Of a stretch of DNA of 64,000 nucleotides, positions 1-12,597 are shown one piece after another. Position 1 is the first letter of the stretch. Each line of letters starts with the position of its first letter. Below the pieces are notes generated by a model. That model made no database searches. It worked only from the letters and a program-made list of their open reading frames with translations, and was not told the DNA's origin. The DNA is from Dasypus novemcinctus. Taxonomy: Eukaryota; Chordata; Mammalia; Cingulata; Dasypodidae. The DNA lies in contig NC_080682.1 of assembly GCF_030445035.2 (NCBI RefSeq), positions 28,316,770-28,380,769 of the forward strand. Reading direction: 5' to 3'. The position numbers were made by a program, and so were the translations under genes.

Positions 1-180
1 TCCACTGTATGTATATACCACATTTTATTTATCCACTCATCTGTTGTTGGGCAGTTGGGTTGATTCCAACTTTTGGCAATAGTGAATAGTGCTGCTATGA
101 ATATTGGTGTGCATATATCAGTTTGTGTCCTTGTTTTCAGTTCTACTGGATATATGCCCAGCAGTGGAATTGCTGGGTCA
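1..180 (-). mobile_element. L1 ORF2 3'-end fragment, antisense
   Basis: The reverse complement matches the C-terminal part of L1 ORF2. The same block appears in sense orientation near 58.65-58.84 kb of this window (the 'cagcaattccactgctggg' region). Only about 180 bases remain and the fragment is cut by the window edge. No open frame persists. Confidence 0.85.
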
Positions 181-184
181 CAAC

Positions 185-1560
185 CTTGATAATACATAGA
201 ATCTTGAAATACCATCAGGCACAAAAAGGTTTTGTCTTAAAAATACTTCCAACAACCTCTTATATGAATTATGATATGCACTGACATATAGGGAAAATGC
301 CAATAGTTTATTGTGTTCACATTTCCAAGTGGCTATATTACATTTATTTACTAAGGTAAGAAATGTTTTCTAGAATATTTTATAAGATGATGGGATAATT
401 TCAAATTAATTAAAACAAAAGCAATTGATGAATTTATCACTTTCAAAACATAAAGAATCTGCTGACCATAACTGCTAACAAAAACCAACAGGATACATTT
501 TATAAATCACAGAAATGTATATAAATGAAAGTAAGGCCAGCACAGTTCATAAAAAAGACCAGGAATTGTAAAGTGCTCATAAAATTAAGATACAATACAA
601 ATGAGAGGTAGTTTAAAATGTATATAATTAAAATAAATCCTTAACAAAGATGTGGCAAATTTTAAAGAAAAGAATGGTGAAATACAATAAGTTTAAATTC
701 TAGACAATGTAGAGATCAGCGCAAAAATGAATCTTATTTCAGAAATTTATTTGGATGTTATATATGATAACAAAATGTTATGTGAATGTGGAATATAGTG
801 GAAAATAATGTGTTTTGATTATTTGAATAAATTAATAAATAGTAATGAATAGTAATAATTCATCAAAATTTTAGTCCTTAAGGAAGGTTTGAACTTATTT
901 TAATATTTCAAAAATCATTCAAGAAAATAAACAACTATAATTGCCCTAAGAAAACATTAGTATAAATGAAAGTAAAACAAAATCATTGAAAGGAAAAAAC
1001 ATACCTAATATCAATACTTAAGTTTAAATACAAATAAACAGAAAAATGTAGAAAATATACATTCTGAAATATACATTGAATATAGATGAACATTTAAACT
1101 GAAATTCAAGATCATATAGAGGCATTTTGAAAAGGAAATATTAGCAAGTTACCAGAAAAAATGTATGGGATGTCAAAAAATTTGGATAGTTTAACAATTC
1201 TAATTTTGCAACTTTTCTCTATTAAAGTTCCTAATAAAAATTAATCAATGCTTCATTCAAAAACCATAACTTTTAAAGAACATAAACATATAGAAACCAG
1301 GAAAAATGAAGTGATTTTTCATCATACAAAAAATTTTAAAAAACATAGCAATTATTGAATCTAGCTAACGCATGACAGAAAGATAGAGTTTTCAAATGGT
1401 TAGAAGGTAGAAGCAAAACAAGTATAACTACATGTGGTATTTATAATGCTTCATGGATATACAAAACTTCAGGACTTAAAGCATTACAAGATGAGATCTT
1501 GATTTTGCTCATGTACCAAAATATATTCATCTCCCAAACTAAAAAAAAAAAAAACAACAA
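185..1560. other. AT-rich unassigned DNA
   Basis: This stretch is strongly A/T-rich, with short poly-A runs and no open frame of note. Parts may be very old L1 remnants, but I recognise no family and no gene. Confidence 0.5.
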
Positions 1561-1563
1561 AGG

Positions 1564-1985
1564 AGGGAAGTGGCTGTGGCTCAATCAGATGAGCTCCCAT
1601 CTACCATATGGAAGGCGCTCAGTTCACGTCCCAGGGCCTCCTTGTGAAGGTAGACTCACCCACACACTGCGCAGCTCTGCACAGCCCACCGCAAAGTGCT
1701 GCAGAGTGCTGCCTGGCCTGTAGACATCCCAGGGAGCCAACACAGTGAGGTGTCAGGAACAACAACAACAAAATGGAAACAAGCAAGAACACAGAAAAGC
1801 CCACAGTGAATGGACACAGAAAGCAAACAAGCAAGCTGCAAGGAGGGAGGGGAAATAAAAATAAAAGTACATACAGACATAGAAGAACATACGGCAAATG
1901 GACACAGAGAGAAGACAGCACACAAAAAGCCACAAGGGTGGGGGGGATAAAATAAACAGACAAACAAACAAATAAATAAATAAAT
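1564..1985 (+). mobile_element. DAS-like tRNA-derived SINE
   Basis: A tRNA-like head (ggctgtggctcaatcagatg, with an A-box-like TGGCTCAATCAG) is followed by the 'cagggcctccttg' body that also occurs in the SINE at 28.2 kb, then a purine/A-rich tail with repeated 'acacagaaagcaaac'-type units and a final (AAAT/AAAC) tract. This is the structure of the armadillo DAS-SINE family. It is diverged, and the tail looks internally duplicated. Confidence 0.75.
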
Positions 1986-2869
1986 TGCTAATGGTTATAA
2001 TGAGTGGAAAAGAAAAGCTGCAAAATAAAAACATATAATGGCAACATATATATATATGTAATATATGCATACACAAACATAAATATGTCTAGAGGACATG
2101 AACAAAACTCTTAACAATTAAGACATTTCTATTTTCTGTAATAATTTACAATGTAAAAAAAAATTTGTTCAATGGGCATGTACATTTTTTTCTAATGTAA
2201 TTCAACACATAATACAATTTTTTCAAAACAAAATCTACTGTGTGTAGAAAATTTTGCAATATAAGCATTCTGATGATCCTGTTCAAAATTTATTAGTGAT
2301 ATGTTAAATAATTTCCATACTTACTCTGATTTCATCTTTAAGGTTACTGTAAGGGTTTAGATTTCTTTTCTTGTACAGTTGAAGAGACTAGATTGAAACT
2401 TTCAGTGGTTTATGAAGGGCTATACAGCTAAAAATCTGACAGATCTAGAATCTAAACTCTTGATTTTCAGTACAAAGCAGTATTTTTTAAGACTAGGCTA
2501 TTTTTTATCTCTACAGAATAAATGACTTCTGAAAATTCTTTTCAAAATAAAATTCACTGAATTTGAAATATTGATGGGGATTGTAGTGATGCAATTTGAA
2601 AGTAACACTACATTTTTCTTGTTGTTGCACATGAGTTGACCTTACACACACCTATATTTAACCTTAAGGTTTAACACATGTTTGATGTTTTCCAATTCCT
2701 ATGTAAAATTAAAAGTTATCTTGGAAATGTTGCAGATCATGTGTAGTCAAATAAAGGATGCCTCAACAAAAATTCATACTAATTTAAAGGAAGCTACTTA
2801 ACTTTAACAAATAAATGCCCAAATAGGAAAGAAAGAAAAAGTGTACTTAAATGTTCAGCATCACTACTG
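1986..2869. other. AT-rich unassigned DNA with short TA repeat
   Basis: A small TA/TG microsatellite lies at about 2045-2060. The remainder is AT-rich sequence without a recognisable gene or repeat family. Confidence 0.5.
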
Positions 2870-3815
2870 TTAAAATTGCCTGGAGCTCTCTCTCATTTGC
2901 ATGACTCTAATGAGAGAATTTTTCACTTCTTTGTTCCTAAGACTATAAATGAGAGGATTCAGCATGAGGATAACCATAGTATAAAACACAGAGGCCACTT
3001 GATCCCTTCCCAAAGAGTAGGAATTCTTTGGTTTTAAATAAGTAAGATTCATAGTGCTATGAAAGATGGTTACTCCCACAAGGTGGTAGACACAATTAGA
3101 GAAGGCTTTGTGCTTTCCAGAAGTGGAAGTAATTTTCAGGATATTAGAAAAAATGGGCACATAAGAAACAGTGATTATGATAAGAGACCCAACTATATTT
3201 AGACTTGTGAGACTCATTTGCAAGATTTCAGTACCATGAGTGTCAGTGCAGGACAGAACTAATATTGGGGTAGTGCCACAGAAAAAGTGATAGATTATAT
3301 TGGATTTAGAGAAATGCAGATTGCTGATACAAAGAACAATAGCTAATGATTGAGTGAAGCCAATTATATAAGACACACTAATAAGGTCACGGCAGAGTTG
3401 CCTGGACATAAAAACATGGTAGTGAAGAGGGTGGCAGATAGCCACATAGCAGTCATAGGCCATCAAAGAGAGAGAGAACAATTCAGGGACAACCAGAAAG
3501 ATATTTTTAAAAAATCTTGGTGAAGCAGCCCATGAATTAAATATATTTGTTGCAAGTCAGTAAGTTTGTTAAGGTATTAGGTATGATGACTGTTGAGTAA
3601 CTGAGGTAAGGAATAACAGGTGACTGAGGAAAAAAATACATGGCGGTGTGAAGCTGGACATGTAGGTAAATTATCAAGATTATACCTGTGTTCCCCAGCA
3701 GGGTAATCAGGTATATCAGGAGAAATAGTATAAAGAGCAATTGTGGGGTCTTTTCAGATTCTGTCAATCCCAGAAGGATGAAATCAGGCCCATTTGTGTT
3801 AGTCCTACTTCCCAT
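2870..3815 (-). pseudogene. Olfactory receptor pseudogene (class II, OR5/OR8-like)
   Basis: Olfactory receptors are single-exon seven-transmembrane GPCRs of about 310 residues that detect odorants. The N-terminal part (3815 down to 3537) starts with a Met and carries the 'FILLGLTE' and '[10 protein letters not shown]' TM1 signatures. The C-terminal part (3481 down to 2870) carries 'MAYDCYVAICHPLHY' at the end of TM3, 'KAFSNCVYHL' at TM6, and 'LNPLIYSLRNKEVK' at TM7. Between them, around 3480-3540, the frame is broken by a shift and stops in what would be TM3. Key residues are also altered: the Arg of the DRY-type motif is Cys, KAFSTC-type Thr is Asn, and the Pro before MLNP is lost. It has no intact frame and is almost certainly non-functional. 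The subfamily assignment is tentative. Confidence 0.93.
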
Positions 3816-3904
3816 AGCAATGAACTATTGCAAAATATTGAGAAATCAGATATGAAACCTAGCATGAATGACTTCAAAATGTTTTTTAAAATAGGAATAA
3901 TCTG

Positions 3905-5760
3905 ACATTCTAACTATTTTTTTATTGAGGGGTGCAGGATTTTGTCAAATACCTTTTCTGCATCAATAAAATGATCTTGTGATTGTTTTTCTTCATTGTA
4001 TTAAATTGGTATGTTACACTAATTATTTTTTCCTATATTGTACTGTTTTTTTTTAATTTTGAAACTCAGCCTGATCCATTTCAACCATCTTATCTTCAAG
4101 TTCATTGATTCCATCTTCTGGCATGTTCCATCTGCTCTTGTAACAATGCTGGGCATTTTTCATTGAAGTTATTCTGGTGTTCAACTCCAATAGTTCTGTG
4201 TGGTTGCTTCATAAAATTTCTTTTTTGCTATGTCTCTTATATAGCTCACCTATCATTTCCCTGATATTCTTTAGTCTTTCTCTATATATTTTTTCAAATT
4301 TCCTCTGGCATTTCAAAATCATGTTTTTAAAAAGATTGGTTTGATAGGTCTATATTCTCATTTTGGTTTGTGTTTTCTGGACTTTTATCCTCTTCCACTG
4401 GATGGGCCATCATTTCCTGTTTCTTTTTCTTGTACTCTTGTTGATAACTGTATATTTTAATATTTTAAAATGTGATTTGCTTCCTGGTGTGTCTGTTTCT
4501 TGGTTTTGTAAACAGGTGATGACATGACAGAGATTTTCTTGAGTTTCTGCTTTCCCATCAGTAAGGTTTGCCCAAGGCGAACGCAGTGTGCAGGATTTTT
4601 CCTGTATTTTTGGGCCTGTATCTTTCCTACGCTTTTGCTTGTTGTTTTGGAATTTCCTTATTTAGAGGGTTTGATTGCCCCCTTTATTCACAAGAGACAG
4701 ACTTCCCTCTCCTGAGTGTTTGGCACCCACAAGCTTGTGCCCCAGAGAGTTCACTTCTATGGTTGTTACTGTCATTTTATTGCCTCAATCTGCTTTTGCC
4801 TGGAGGGTTAATTCCAGGAGATGGGTATAACTGAAAGGACTTTCTCATGTCAGTCTAAGCCTGCCAAATCAGGAGTCAGGATCCATGAATGGGGTTCTGA
4901 CCAGCTCCAGAGGTCCCTGGGAAGGGAATTAAGAAGCATGCCAAGAACTTCTATGATGACTCCTCAAAGCTGCATTTCCCTGACATCAGGAGACAATTCA
5001 GTCCTTCAACTAACTATGCCCAAAATCCCAGACAGCTCAGGGTCCCTAAGTCTCCATCTTTTCTGCGCATCTCTGGGACAGTTTGAAAAAATGTCAGCTG
5101 CTACACTTGGCAGGACAGGCTGTAACAACGACTGCTGCTGTCTTTACTGGAAGTGTGTTGAAATAATGGCTGCCCTTCAAAGACAAGTGCCGATATATCC
5201 AATATCACAAATCAAATGTCGAGAGCATTGATCCACCATGGTCATATCTTGTCTTGGGGAAAAAGAAATTTTCATCCTTTTTAGTCACAGTGTGCTAACC
5301 AGCAGCTGGATTGTATTGTGACCTACCATGGGAGTGGGAGATGGGCACCAGTAGCCACAACATGGAGAGAGAAATCTACTGTCCTCTACTGTAATGTATC
5401 ACCTTCTTCCTCCTTCTTTTCCCTAGATGTGGAAGTGTTTACTTCTTACCTCTGGAGGTCAAAGCTAGTTGTTTTTAACAGTTCATACCTGTTTAATTGT
5501 TGTTTTGCTGGAAAATCTTAGTCTTGGAGTTCCCTACTCCACTCTTCCACTTCATCTATTAAATATAGACATCATATAGTTCAGTCTTATTTTTTGATAG
5601 AGTCAATTAGAGGGGATTTATATGGAGTATTTAGTCCACTGGCATTTAAAATCATTATTTATAAACTATTTTCATTTCATATGTATGTTAAAATTCTGAA
5701 TCTTCTCTTTTGAGAAAATATAATATTTTGGAAAATATAATATTTACTATTAAAATTTGT
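3905..5760 (-). mobile_element. Old L1 fragments, antisense (ORF and 5' region)
   Basis: The text around 3930-4030 (gtgcaggattttgtcaaata) is antisense L1 ORF2 of the 'finger/palm' region. From about 4034 to 5530 the sequence resembles antisense 5' parts of old mammalian L1 (L1M type), and 5560-5660 again resembles L1. Open frames here (for example 4821-5231) are short, have no recognisable domain and are taken as chance. Boundaries between pieces are uncertain. Confidence 0.55.
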
Positions 5761-6649
5761 TCCCTCTGTTGAATTTTTTAACCAGACTTCACTTCATTAT
5801 ATTACTACTCTTTATTCTAGGAAACAAAATTGCATCTGTAAATTATATGTGTTGTTTATATTATTAGGATGGATTCTAGGCAAGCAGATTAGCAGTATAA
5901 GACTCTTTAAAGGCCGGTCTCCCAGAAAATCTTTGAAAAAATGCATAAAATGTGCAAACTGTCTTTCTCAAACTCCAGAAATCAATTGAATTATTTAGTA
6001 GTATAGAGTTCTGAATCAAGAAAATGCACCTTAAAACTGGTAGTACCAGATGATCATAGTACCCTGCCTGTCATAGTGTAGAGTCAACCTGAACTCTTGT
6101 GTGTCCCAGTCTCTGTTTTAGTTAAGTAGAGCAACAACTATGACATACTGGACTGCAGTAGCAGCCTGAAAGATTGATCCAGGACACCACTTCTGTCTTA
6201 TTCTTTCCAGAGCTTGCAATGCATGTAGAACAAAACAAAGGCAGTTAAAGCAGTATAAGAGACAATCAATTCAATGTAGCATGAGACAAAGGATCCCTTG
6301 CTGTAGGATTATAATGGCGCACTCTGAAGGAGGTAAATTCTATTTCTCAGTAATAGGGGAGGCACTCCAATTCTAGTAAACAGGGAAATTACTTAGTAAA
6401 GGAGAGACCTCACACTTTTGCCTCAGGTGGATCTTCTTAAATGAAGAGATAGGTTCTGAAGGAGAGCACCAGACAAGATGGATGCAATTTTCAAATACAG
6501 TGAAATATGTTTTCCACATTGATTTTTTTTCTTTGTTAGCTCCTGACATTCATTGATCTATCTGCTATTAAAATATATGGATGCAAATTTTAGAAACATA
6601 CAGTGCAGAGACTTAATACCATAGTTAAAAAATTAAATAGTAAAATAAG
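5761..6649. other. Unassigned intergenic DNA
   Basis: AT-rich sequence with no convincing gene or recognised repeat. Parts may belong to L1 untranslated regions. Confidence 0.4.
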
Positions 6650-6980
6650 TCTTGCAAAAGAAAGCTTTTGGGACATCTACATCCCCTTCTCAATTGGAAG
6701 CAGAGAAAAAACTACATCCCCAAATCCTCAAGATTTAGGAATGAACAAATATAGAAGGGGATGTATGCATGGATCAAAGTAGACTTATTATTCTAGTAAT
6801 AACTTGTAACATTGATATAAAGGTAATGTACACCAGAGATTCTCAGGAGATGATGAGGGAAGAAAAGGTGGAATATGGGTCAATTTTGGGATAATAGAAA
6901 TGTTCTTCCTAATATTGCAATGATGGATACAGCCTTTTATACATTTTGTCAAAACCTGTAAATTGTATGGTTAAACTTAT
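6650..6980 (+). mobile_element. L1 3'UTR-like segment
   Basis: This segment is alignable by eye to 25.54-25.77 kb in the window. Shared blocks include 'gaacaaatata', 'gggaagaa', 'ttttgggac/ata' and 'attgcaatgatggatacag'. The same blocks end the L1 3'UTRs near 59.7 and 61.65 kb, so this is a lineage-specific L1 3'UTR fragment without its poly-A end. Confidence 0.65.
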
Positions 6981-6984
6981 TGAG

Positions 6985-7455
6985 CTTCCCCTGCTTGAGA
7001 TAGATCTCTTTTCTCTTGCTTCTTTCAGTATTCTCTCTTTTTCTTGAGTGTCTGACAATTTTATAAGGATATGTCTTGGTACAGGCCTATTAGGTTTTAT
7101 ATTGCTTGGAGTGTGGTGTACTTCCTGGATATGCATGTCCATAGCCTTCAAAAGAATTGGGAAATTTTTAGCCATTATTTCCTCCAATACTCCTTCTGCC
7201 CTGTTTCCCTTCATTTCTTCATCTGGGATGCCTATAGTGTGTATGTTTGTGTGTATCTTGTTATTTAATTCTCTGAGTCCTTGCTGATTTTTCTCTCTTT
7301 GTATCTATCTGTTCTACCATCTGATTTCAGATGTACTACCTTTGATGAAACTAATTTTCCATCTGTCTGTTCAGATCTGCTGTTATGTGATTTGAGTGTT
7401 TTTTATTTTTTTTAATTTTTTTTTATTTCTTGCATTGTGCCATTCATCACCACCA
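6985..7455 (-). mobile_element. L1 ORF1-region fragment, antisense
   Basis: On the minus strand, 7214 down to 6909 reads an open frame with 'PVPRHILIKLSD' and 'KERILKEAREKR', which resembles the C-terminal RNA-binding part of L1 ORF1. Upstream (7215-7455) is old L1 sequence ending in a T-rich tract. It is truncated at both sides, and provirus D begins directly after it. Confidence 0.65.
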
Positions 7456-7459
7456 TATC

Positions 7460-7504
7460 TGAAGCAGGCTAGTAAGATAGGGAATTACTAGATGGATTTG
7501 AAAA
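7460..7504 (+). repeat. Provirus D 5' LTR, first piece
   Basis: These 45 bases match the start of the D 3' LTR (24710 onward) nearly base for base. They stop inside 'gatggatttgaaa', where provirus B begins. The continuation is at 14179. Confidence 0.85.
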
Positions 7505-7907
7505 TTTTGGAGATTTGGGCCCAAAGGATATCGGGAATGAAACAAAGAAAGGGAGAAAGAAACAAAGAGAAAGAAAGAGAGAGAGCTGGGATCAGGGGGT
7601 GTGCAAGTAGAGATTCCTCAGACAACTTTATTTTCTACAAGTGTCATTATATATACTGAAGCTATTGAGATAACAAGCAGTGTAGCTACACATTAACAAT
7701 ACTCATAAATTAAGGAATTTATCTCAGAGTACAAAGATTTAGTATTCCTTTCAAACTACAAAGTGTGTTTGCTCATATTTCTCCCTGCCCCATACAGCTT
7801 TGTCTTGTTGACCTGAAAGGCTTAATTGATGCATTCCTATGTTAAAAGTGTAACCCTGGAAACAGCATGTCTCTTCCTGCAAGACCACTGTGCCTTTGTT
7901 TCCCACA
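7505..7907 (-). repeat. Provirus B 3' LTR
   Basis: About 403 bp, close in sequence to 13774-14178. In minus orientation it begins TGTGGGAAAC and ends ..CCAAAA, where the other copy ends ..CCAACA, so one terminal base has decayed. It contains a long GAAA/GAGA purine tract (7540-7585, plus strand), an AATAAA equivalent (plus-strand TTTATT near 7629) and a TATATA element close upstream of it. Confidence 0.88.
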
Positions 7908-8249
7908 TTTCCCCCTTTTTGTTTTAGTCAAGGTGACTGTGCCTGTCTTAGGCTGCTCTCCTCTCAAGAGTCTTACCCATCATTGACTACCAGTCAAGAT
8001 ATTCAACCAGGGGAAATTATTGAAGTGCTTTTGTCAGCACCATATTATTTACATGTCCCATAAATGCTATGCTTTGCAATTTTCTTCAAAAGTACTGTCT
8101 GGCATAGGTGAAAATCATGAGCAATAGCACAAATAAGACTAGCCCTAGTCCTAAAGCTGACAGGAAATGCTGTGATTTCTACCAATTAGCTGGATTAAAC
8201 TTTGTCTGAAAAAATATCCTTATCATTGGCTACATAAATTTGATTATGA

Positions 8250-9200
8250 GATATTTCTTTGCAATTAAATTATTTCCAGAGAGATATTACTTTTATGGCC
8301 TAATAAATGATTCTTAATTTTTTTCCATACTATATCTGATGAATTATAGGCAAGAGGAGTAATACAAAAGTTGTTTTCATTCCAATCACGTTTCAATCCT
8401 CTTAACAAGTTTAAATTATATAATTGATCTCCAATATGAAAACCAGCCAATTCTAAATCATTAACCCAATTATTTAACTGCTCATCAATATGCTCTTGAC
8501 TATGCCACAAATCACTAGCATTTTTATGCCAATCATGTACATATTGTTGTGTTTGTACTTTCGTGTAAAGCTATTGCAGCAGTAGCAGCAGCTGTAATGA
8601 TTCCAATCAGTTCCAAAATGCTTATAATAAGCAGTCCAATAAAGCATCTAGTCCATTTCAAGAATTCTTGTGCCATATGTAGCAATAACTGACTTTCAGG
8701 AGATGACTGCCAAATCCATGTCATTCTAATAGGTATCCAGATGCCTTTTCTTCTTCTGGTTATCTCTATTGTTTCTCCATCTTGCAACACACTTTCTGAT
8801 AGACATGTATACAAGGCACCATTTTCATAAAATGATGAGTCATTCTTAATAGTTATCTTATCAGTTATGAAAACAAATAGACCTCTAACACAGGCTTTAA
8901 AATGATATATTTGATTAAGGGTCAAATACTGTTCTGTCTTATTTATATTTCCTAGCCATTTACATGCAGGGGCAATTCCAAGAAATATTTTCCACAGATT
9001 CTTTTGTATGAGTATGGATGTCACAATCAAAGGGATTGGTATCCCTTTTCCTTTGTAATGTTAACAGTTCCTGCTACAATAGGATAAGGAGAGGGCACAC
9101 AGGCCCAAAGTCCATAGGCAGACACAAGCTGCAAGTTCACAGTTACAGGATTTGTAAAGTTAGTGTGATATGTGGCAGCAATTGCCACAGGTCTCAGTGA
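8250..9200 (-). pseudogene. env: Provirus B env remnant (SU end and TM), betaretrovirus-like
   Basis: Env is the surface glycoprotein that binds receptor (SU) and drives membrane fusion (TM). On the minus strand, about 9180-9060 encodes SU-type sequence with 'YGLWACVPSPYPIV' and an NIT glycosylation site, ending in a stop. The next frame (9030-8533) runs through a hydrophobic fusion-peptide-like stretch ('IISILELIGIITAAATAAIA') and then 'LHESTNTT'. After a frameshift near 8530, 8510-8265 continues through the TM ectodomain ('NNWVNDLELAG', 'NNFCITPLAYNSSDIVW'). The arrangement is that of class II (ERVK/betaretrovirus) TM. Stops and shifts make it non-functional. The upstream SU is largely replaced by AT-rich sequence. 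Confidence 0.82.
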
Positions 9201-9979
9201 AATATTTTAACCTCCAGCCATATTTCCACTTTTCCCCCCTTTTGTTTTTGTAAAGTAATGAAATACAGCTCGGGTGGTTCTTTGTTGTACTACTCCCTGG
9301 AGGGTTTGAATAGTGCACCTGAGGGCTCACTCCTCTCAAGAACAGTAGGGATCTGATGTCACAGTCATTGAAGTGAGTATGAAGGAACTTATGGGGTATG
9401 TCTAGGAGATCTTGGTGAGTAACAGGCAGCCAGAACTGCTGGGCTAGGCACCACAAGGTTTGGTACTCATAATGTTTGCCTTTTCAGTGGAGCCACTTTG
9501 CCTTTTCTCAGGTTTAAGTGGTAGGGCCCTGGATCTTTACAAATGCATCTGTGTCAACAGTCCTAAAAAGGATGTTAGTGGAGTGGGCAGGGACATGACA
9601 GACAGTCACCTGTTACTACTAGCAGGTATCCCAGATGTTTTTTCATAAATCTGAGGGTGATTTACAGCAGCCCATCATTTCTGTCTTGCTTTTTGTATTT
9701 GCAATCCACCCCTGGATAGGCAAGGCAGTCTTTAAAGTGGCCAGACACTATTGGGTTAAATCTTTCACTTTTAGCAGGACCTCCTATGCTGCACACAATT
9801 GTTTTTTTATATTGTACTATTGGCCTCTTTCCAGGATTGTGATTCAAATCCAAGGGATACTTGTTAGAATTTTGCCTTTGCTGCAAACTCCACCCAAAGC
9901 CAATATTGGTGCTTGCCACATCCAATTCACAGGCTAAATTAATGTCCACAATTTCCCTCCCTTTTATTATCACTTAAAG
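9201..9979 (-). pseudogene. Provirus B upstream env/SU-like remnant
   Basis: Minus-strand frames at 9973-9662 (with 'CELDVASTNIGFGW' and 'NPGKRPIVQYKKTIVC') and 9456-9160 (with 'HFNDCDIRSLL') are shared with provirus C (51.98-52.62 kb), where they are more broken. Position, Cys content and conservation between the two copies suggest degenerate SU or accessory coding sequence. I do not recognise a domain. Confidence 0.5.
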
Positions 9980-12590
9980 CAGCTTTTTGGAGGTTTTCCT
10001 ACTACCATGAAGGATCTTTCCCAATTAATACATATAATGGTTTTAATATTTGAGCTAACTAAGGGATGAAAGATTTTTAGTATTTAACAATATTATGAAT
10101 TATATTAACATGAGAAAACATTGTACATTATCAGTTACAGCACAGAGTATAGTTTTATCTTATCCAACCAAACAACATTTAAGAATTTGATAGAGCAGAA
10201 GGGACTTTGCAGCCTGTCCCAATTGCTTGCCTAGTTCATGCTCTTAAGATAAGATACTATTGTCTCTGATGTTTCTCTTAACTCTGAAAAAAGGATTACT
10301 GGTTAACATAATGTCATCAATAGAATTTCAGCCACCAATATTTTCTACACAGCCAGATTATTATCACCATGCCAGGACGGATGGTTGGGCTATGCACACA
10401 GCCTTGGGGAGGCACTGCAAAAGTCCATCACTGAGTTTCCCACAGATAGGGGAATGCAGTCTGGCTTGACCTGTCTAAGAAGACACTAAATAAAGTCTTA
10501 GCAAGTTTTAAAACAAGATGATAGTGACACAGCTGGACATTAACTTCTTGCAACAAACTAGCAATATTTGGGACTGCTGCATACTGCAGTGTTGTTACTT
10601 TAATTATTGATAAGAATTTGTTTCTGTGACACATACCCTTTTATAATAATTAAAACCATAATTAACCACATTGTATTTTGTTTAATATTATGCAGAAATA
10701 TTGATAAATTTATACACTCTTAAGTGTTCATTTGAACCTTTTACTCATACAACTTTAATTAACAGAGGGTTAAAGAAAAAAAAAACCTGTTAATTTTATA
10801 AAACTTTTAAACACCTTCCAGTTGACTTATAACATATTAAGTGAACTCAACTATTACTGTAATTTTTCTTTCAAGGTAAAAGAACAAATCTCTTGTAATT
10901 AGCTTGAAATAAAAGACTACTTTTCAGGATTTGATTTTGACAAAGCAGGTTTTAACTTTATGCTCCTTTAAAAGAGATAAGACTTTTCCTCTTCAAACAC
11001 CAAGGAAATGATGAGGTTAAAGCACAAGAAGCTATTTTGATAAAACAAACTTTCTTTGTATACTGATTATTCAGGATAAAAACTCTTTATAAACTTTTAC
11101 TAAAACAGACTAATGATTTGAGAGACTTTGAGAAAGAACAAAATTTTAACTTTGCAGTAGTACTACTTGATGCTAATCCTTTCAAAACTTTATAGACAGA
11201 GCCATCAAATTTTATTTAACTTTAACCTATAAAAATTCCTATTTCATGAACCTTTTACACTTTCTGTATTTATTCAGGTTTAGTACCACATTTTACTTTT
11301 TCTTAGTAACCAATTATTTTATTTTAGGTCAAAATTATTTACTGTTTTCTTAATAATAAACACACATTTTATACATCCCACATATATAAGTTACCAGGCA
11401 AACTTTTTACAAAATATAATTACCATTGACACTAAACAAGCTTGTTAAAATAATGAACTTTTCTTCACTTTAAATGCTTAGTAGCATGCAATACCAGAAA
11501 CTGTCTCTTAGAAGCAAGTTGGCAGGAGAGGCTGGCTGCAGATATGTTTTCCTGTTATAAAATTAACTTTTATTATTATTATTATTATTAATTCAGGTTT
11601 TGGTTAATAATGGCTTTTTGGAATTAACCATTTAAACACTTTAATTTAAACAATGCTCCCATAAACATTATTATTTCTAACCATATAGACTATAATTATA
11701 TTATCCTTAGACAAATTTTACCTTTACAGAACACATTCCCTTACTTATAGTTACCAAAATACTTTCTACAACTGGCCACATGCATTTAAGTCACATGAGT
11801 TTATGAAAATTAACCATTCTATTTTAGGACAAAACACTTTTTTGAAAAAAGACTTATTAAATTTCAGGCAGCATTCCCACACACTTTTAACCTTCTTTAA
11901 AATTCTTTTAATTTTACGTCCTTCATCTTCTCCTGTGAAGAAAAATAAACTATTAATTTCAATCTAGGCAAGAACTATTTTTTATGAAAAGACTTAGAGA
12001 AATTTTATTAGTCAATACTTACAATTTTATCATTGTAGAGATCGTATTAACATTTAAACTTATGTATTAATATAAGTACTTATTTAATTTTTGGGCATTT
12101 AAGTAGAGCTTTTTTTAGAAATAGTTATTTATTAATTTACATTACCATCCAGAGGTATCAAAATATACACTGACATTGAACAGACAAACACAAAACAATA
12201 ACAACACATCAACCAAAACATACAGTTTACAATTGACTCATAATTCTTCATTTCTTACTTTTTTGGTATAGTTGTTTTCAAGTTCTCCATTTTTTCACAT
12301 CTTAGATTTTACTGTTTTTAAGATTTCTTCTGGAATCCATGTTGCCTGTGACATGTGAGCTTGTGCTTGGAAACACTTTTATTAGTTATCAGCAATCAGT
12401 TAAGATAACTTGAGCAGCATAAATGTAGTTAAGCTCTTATTTAGCAGTTTAAACAGACCATTAACACACTTTTCTGGGATTACTACTCTGTAAGACTACA
12501 CTGAGACTTGAATTTCAGGAGTAAACTATTGATTTAAAACAGAAAATTCCTTTTAGCACCTTGATAAAAAAATTTTGTACTAGTTTTATT
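9980..12590 (-). other. AT-rich internal block of provirus B
   Basis: About 2.6 kb of very AT-rich sequence with no open frame lies where pro-pol and SU would be expected. It aligns in reverse complement with provirus C (49.86-51.95 kb). Shared landmarks include the 'ccaaggctgtgtgcatagcc' block (10385-10410 reversed versus 51589-51608) and 'cttgctt..aagtagcatgcaata' (11480-11515 versus 50985-51025). A 20-base ATT microsatellite (11571-11590) is private to B. No gene is seen. Confidence 0.75.
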
Positions 12591-12597
12591 ATTTTGG

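Noticed and set aside
1619-2076. Minus-strand frames of 103-114 codons rich in Cys/Leu/Phe
   Set aside because: They are antisense to the purine-rich tail of a SINE; composition bias explains them.
11571-11590. ATT repeat as possible CRISPR-like or origin element
   Set aside because: A plain trinucleotide microsatellite without spacers, in a mammalian provirus.
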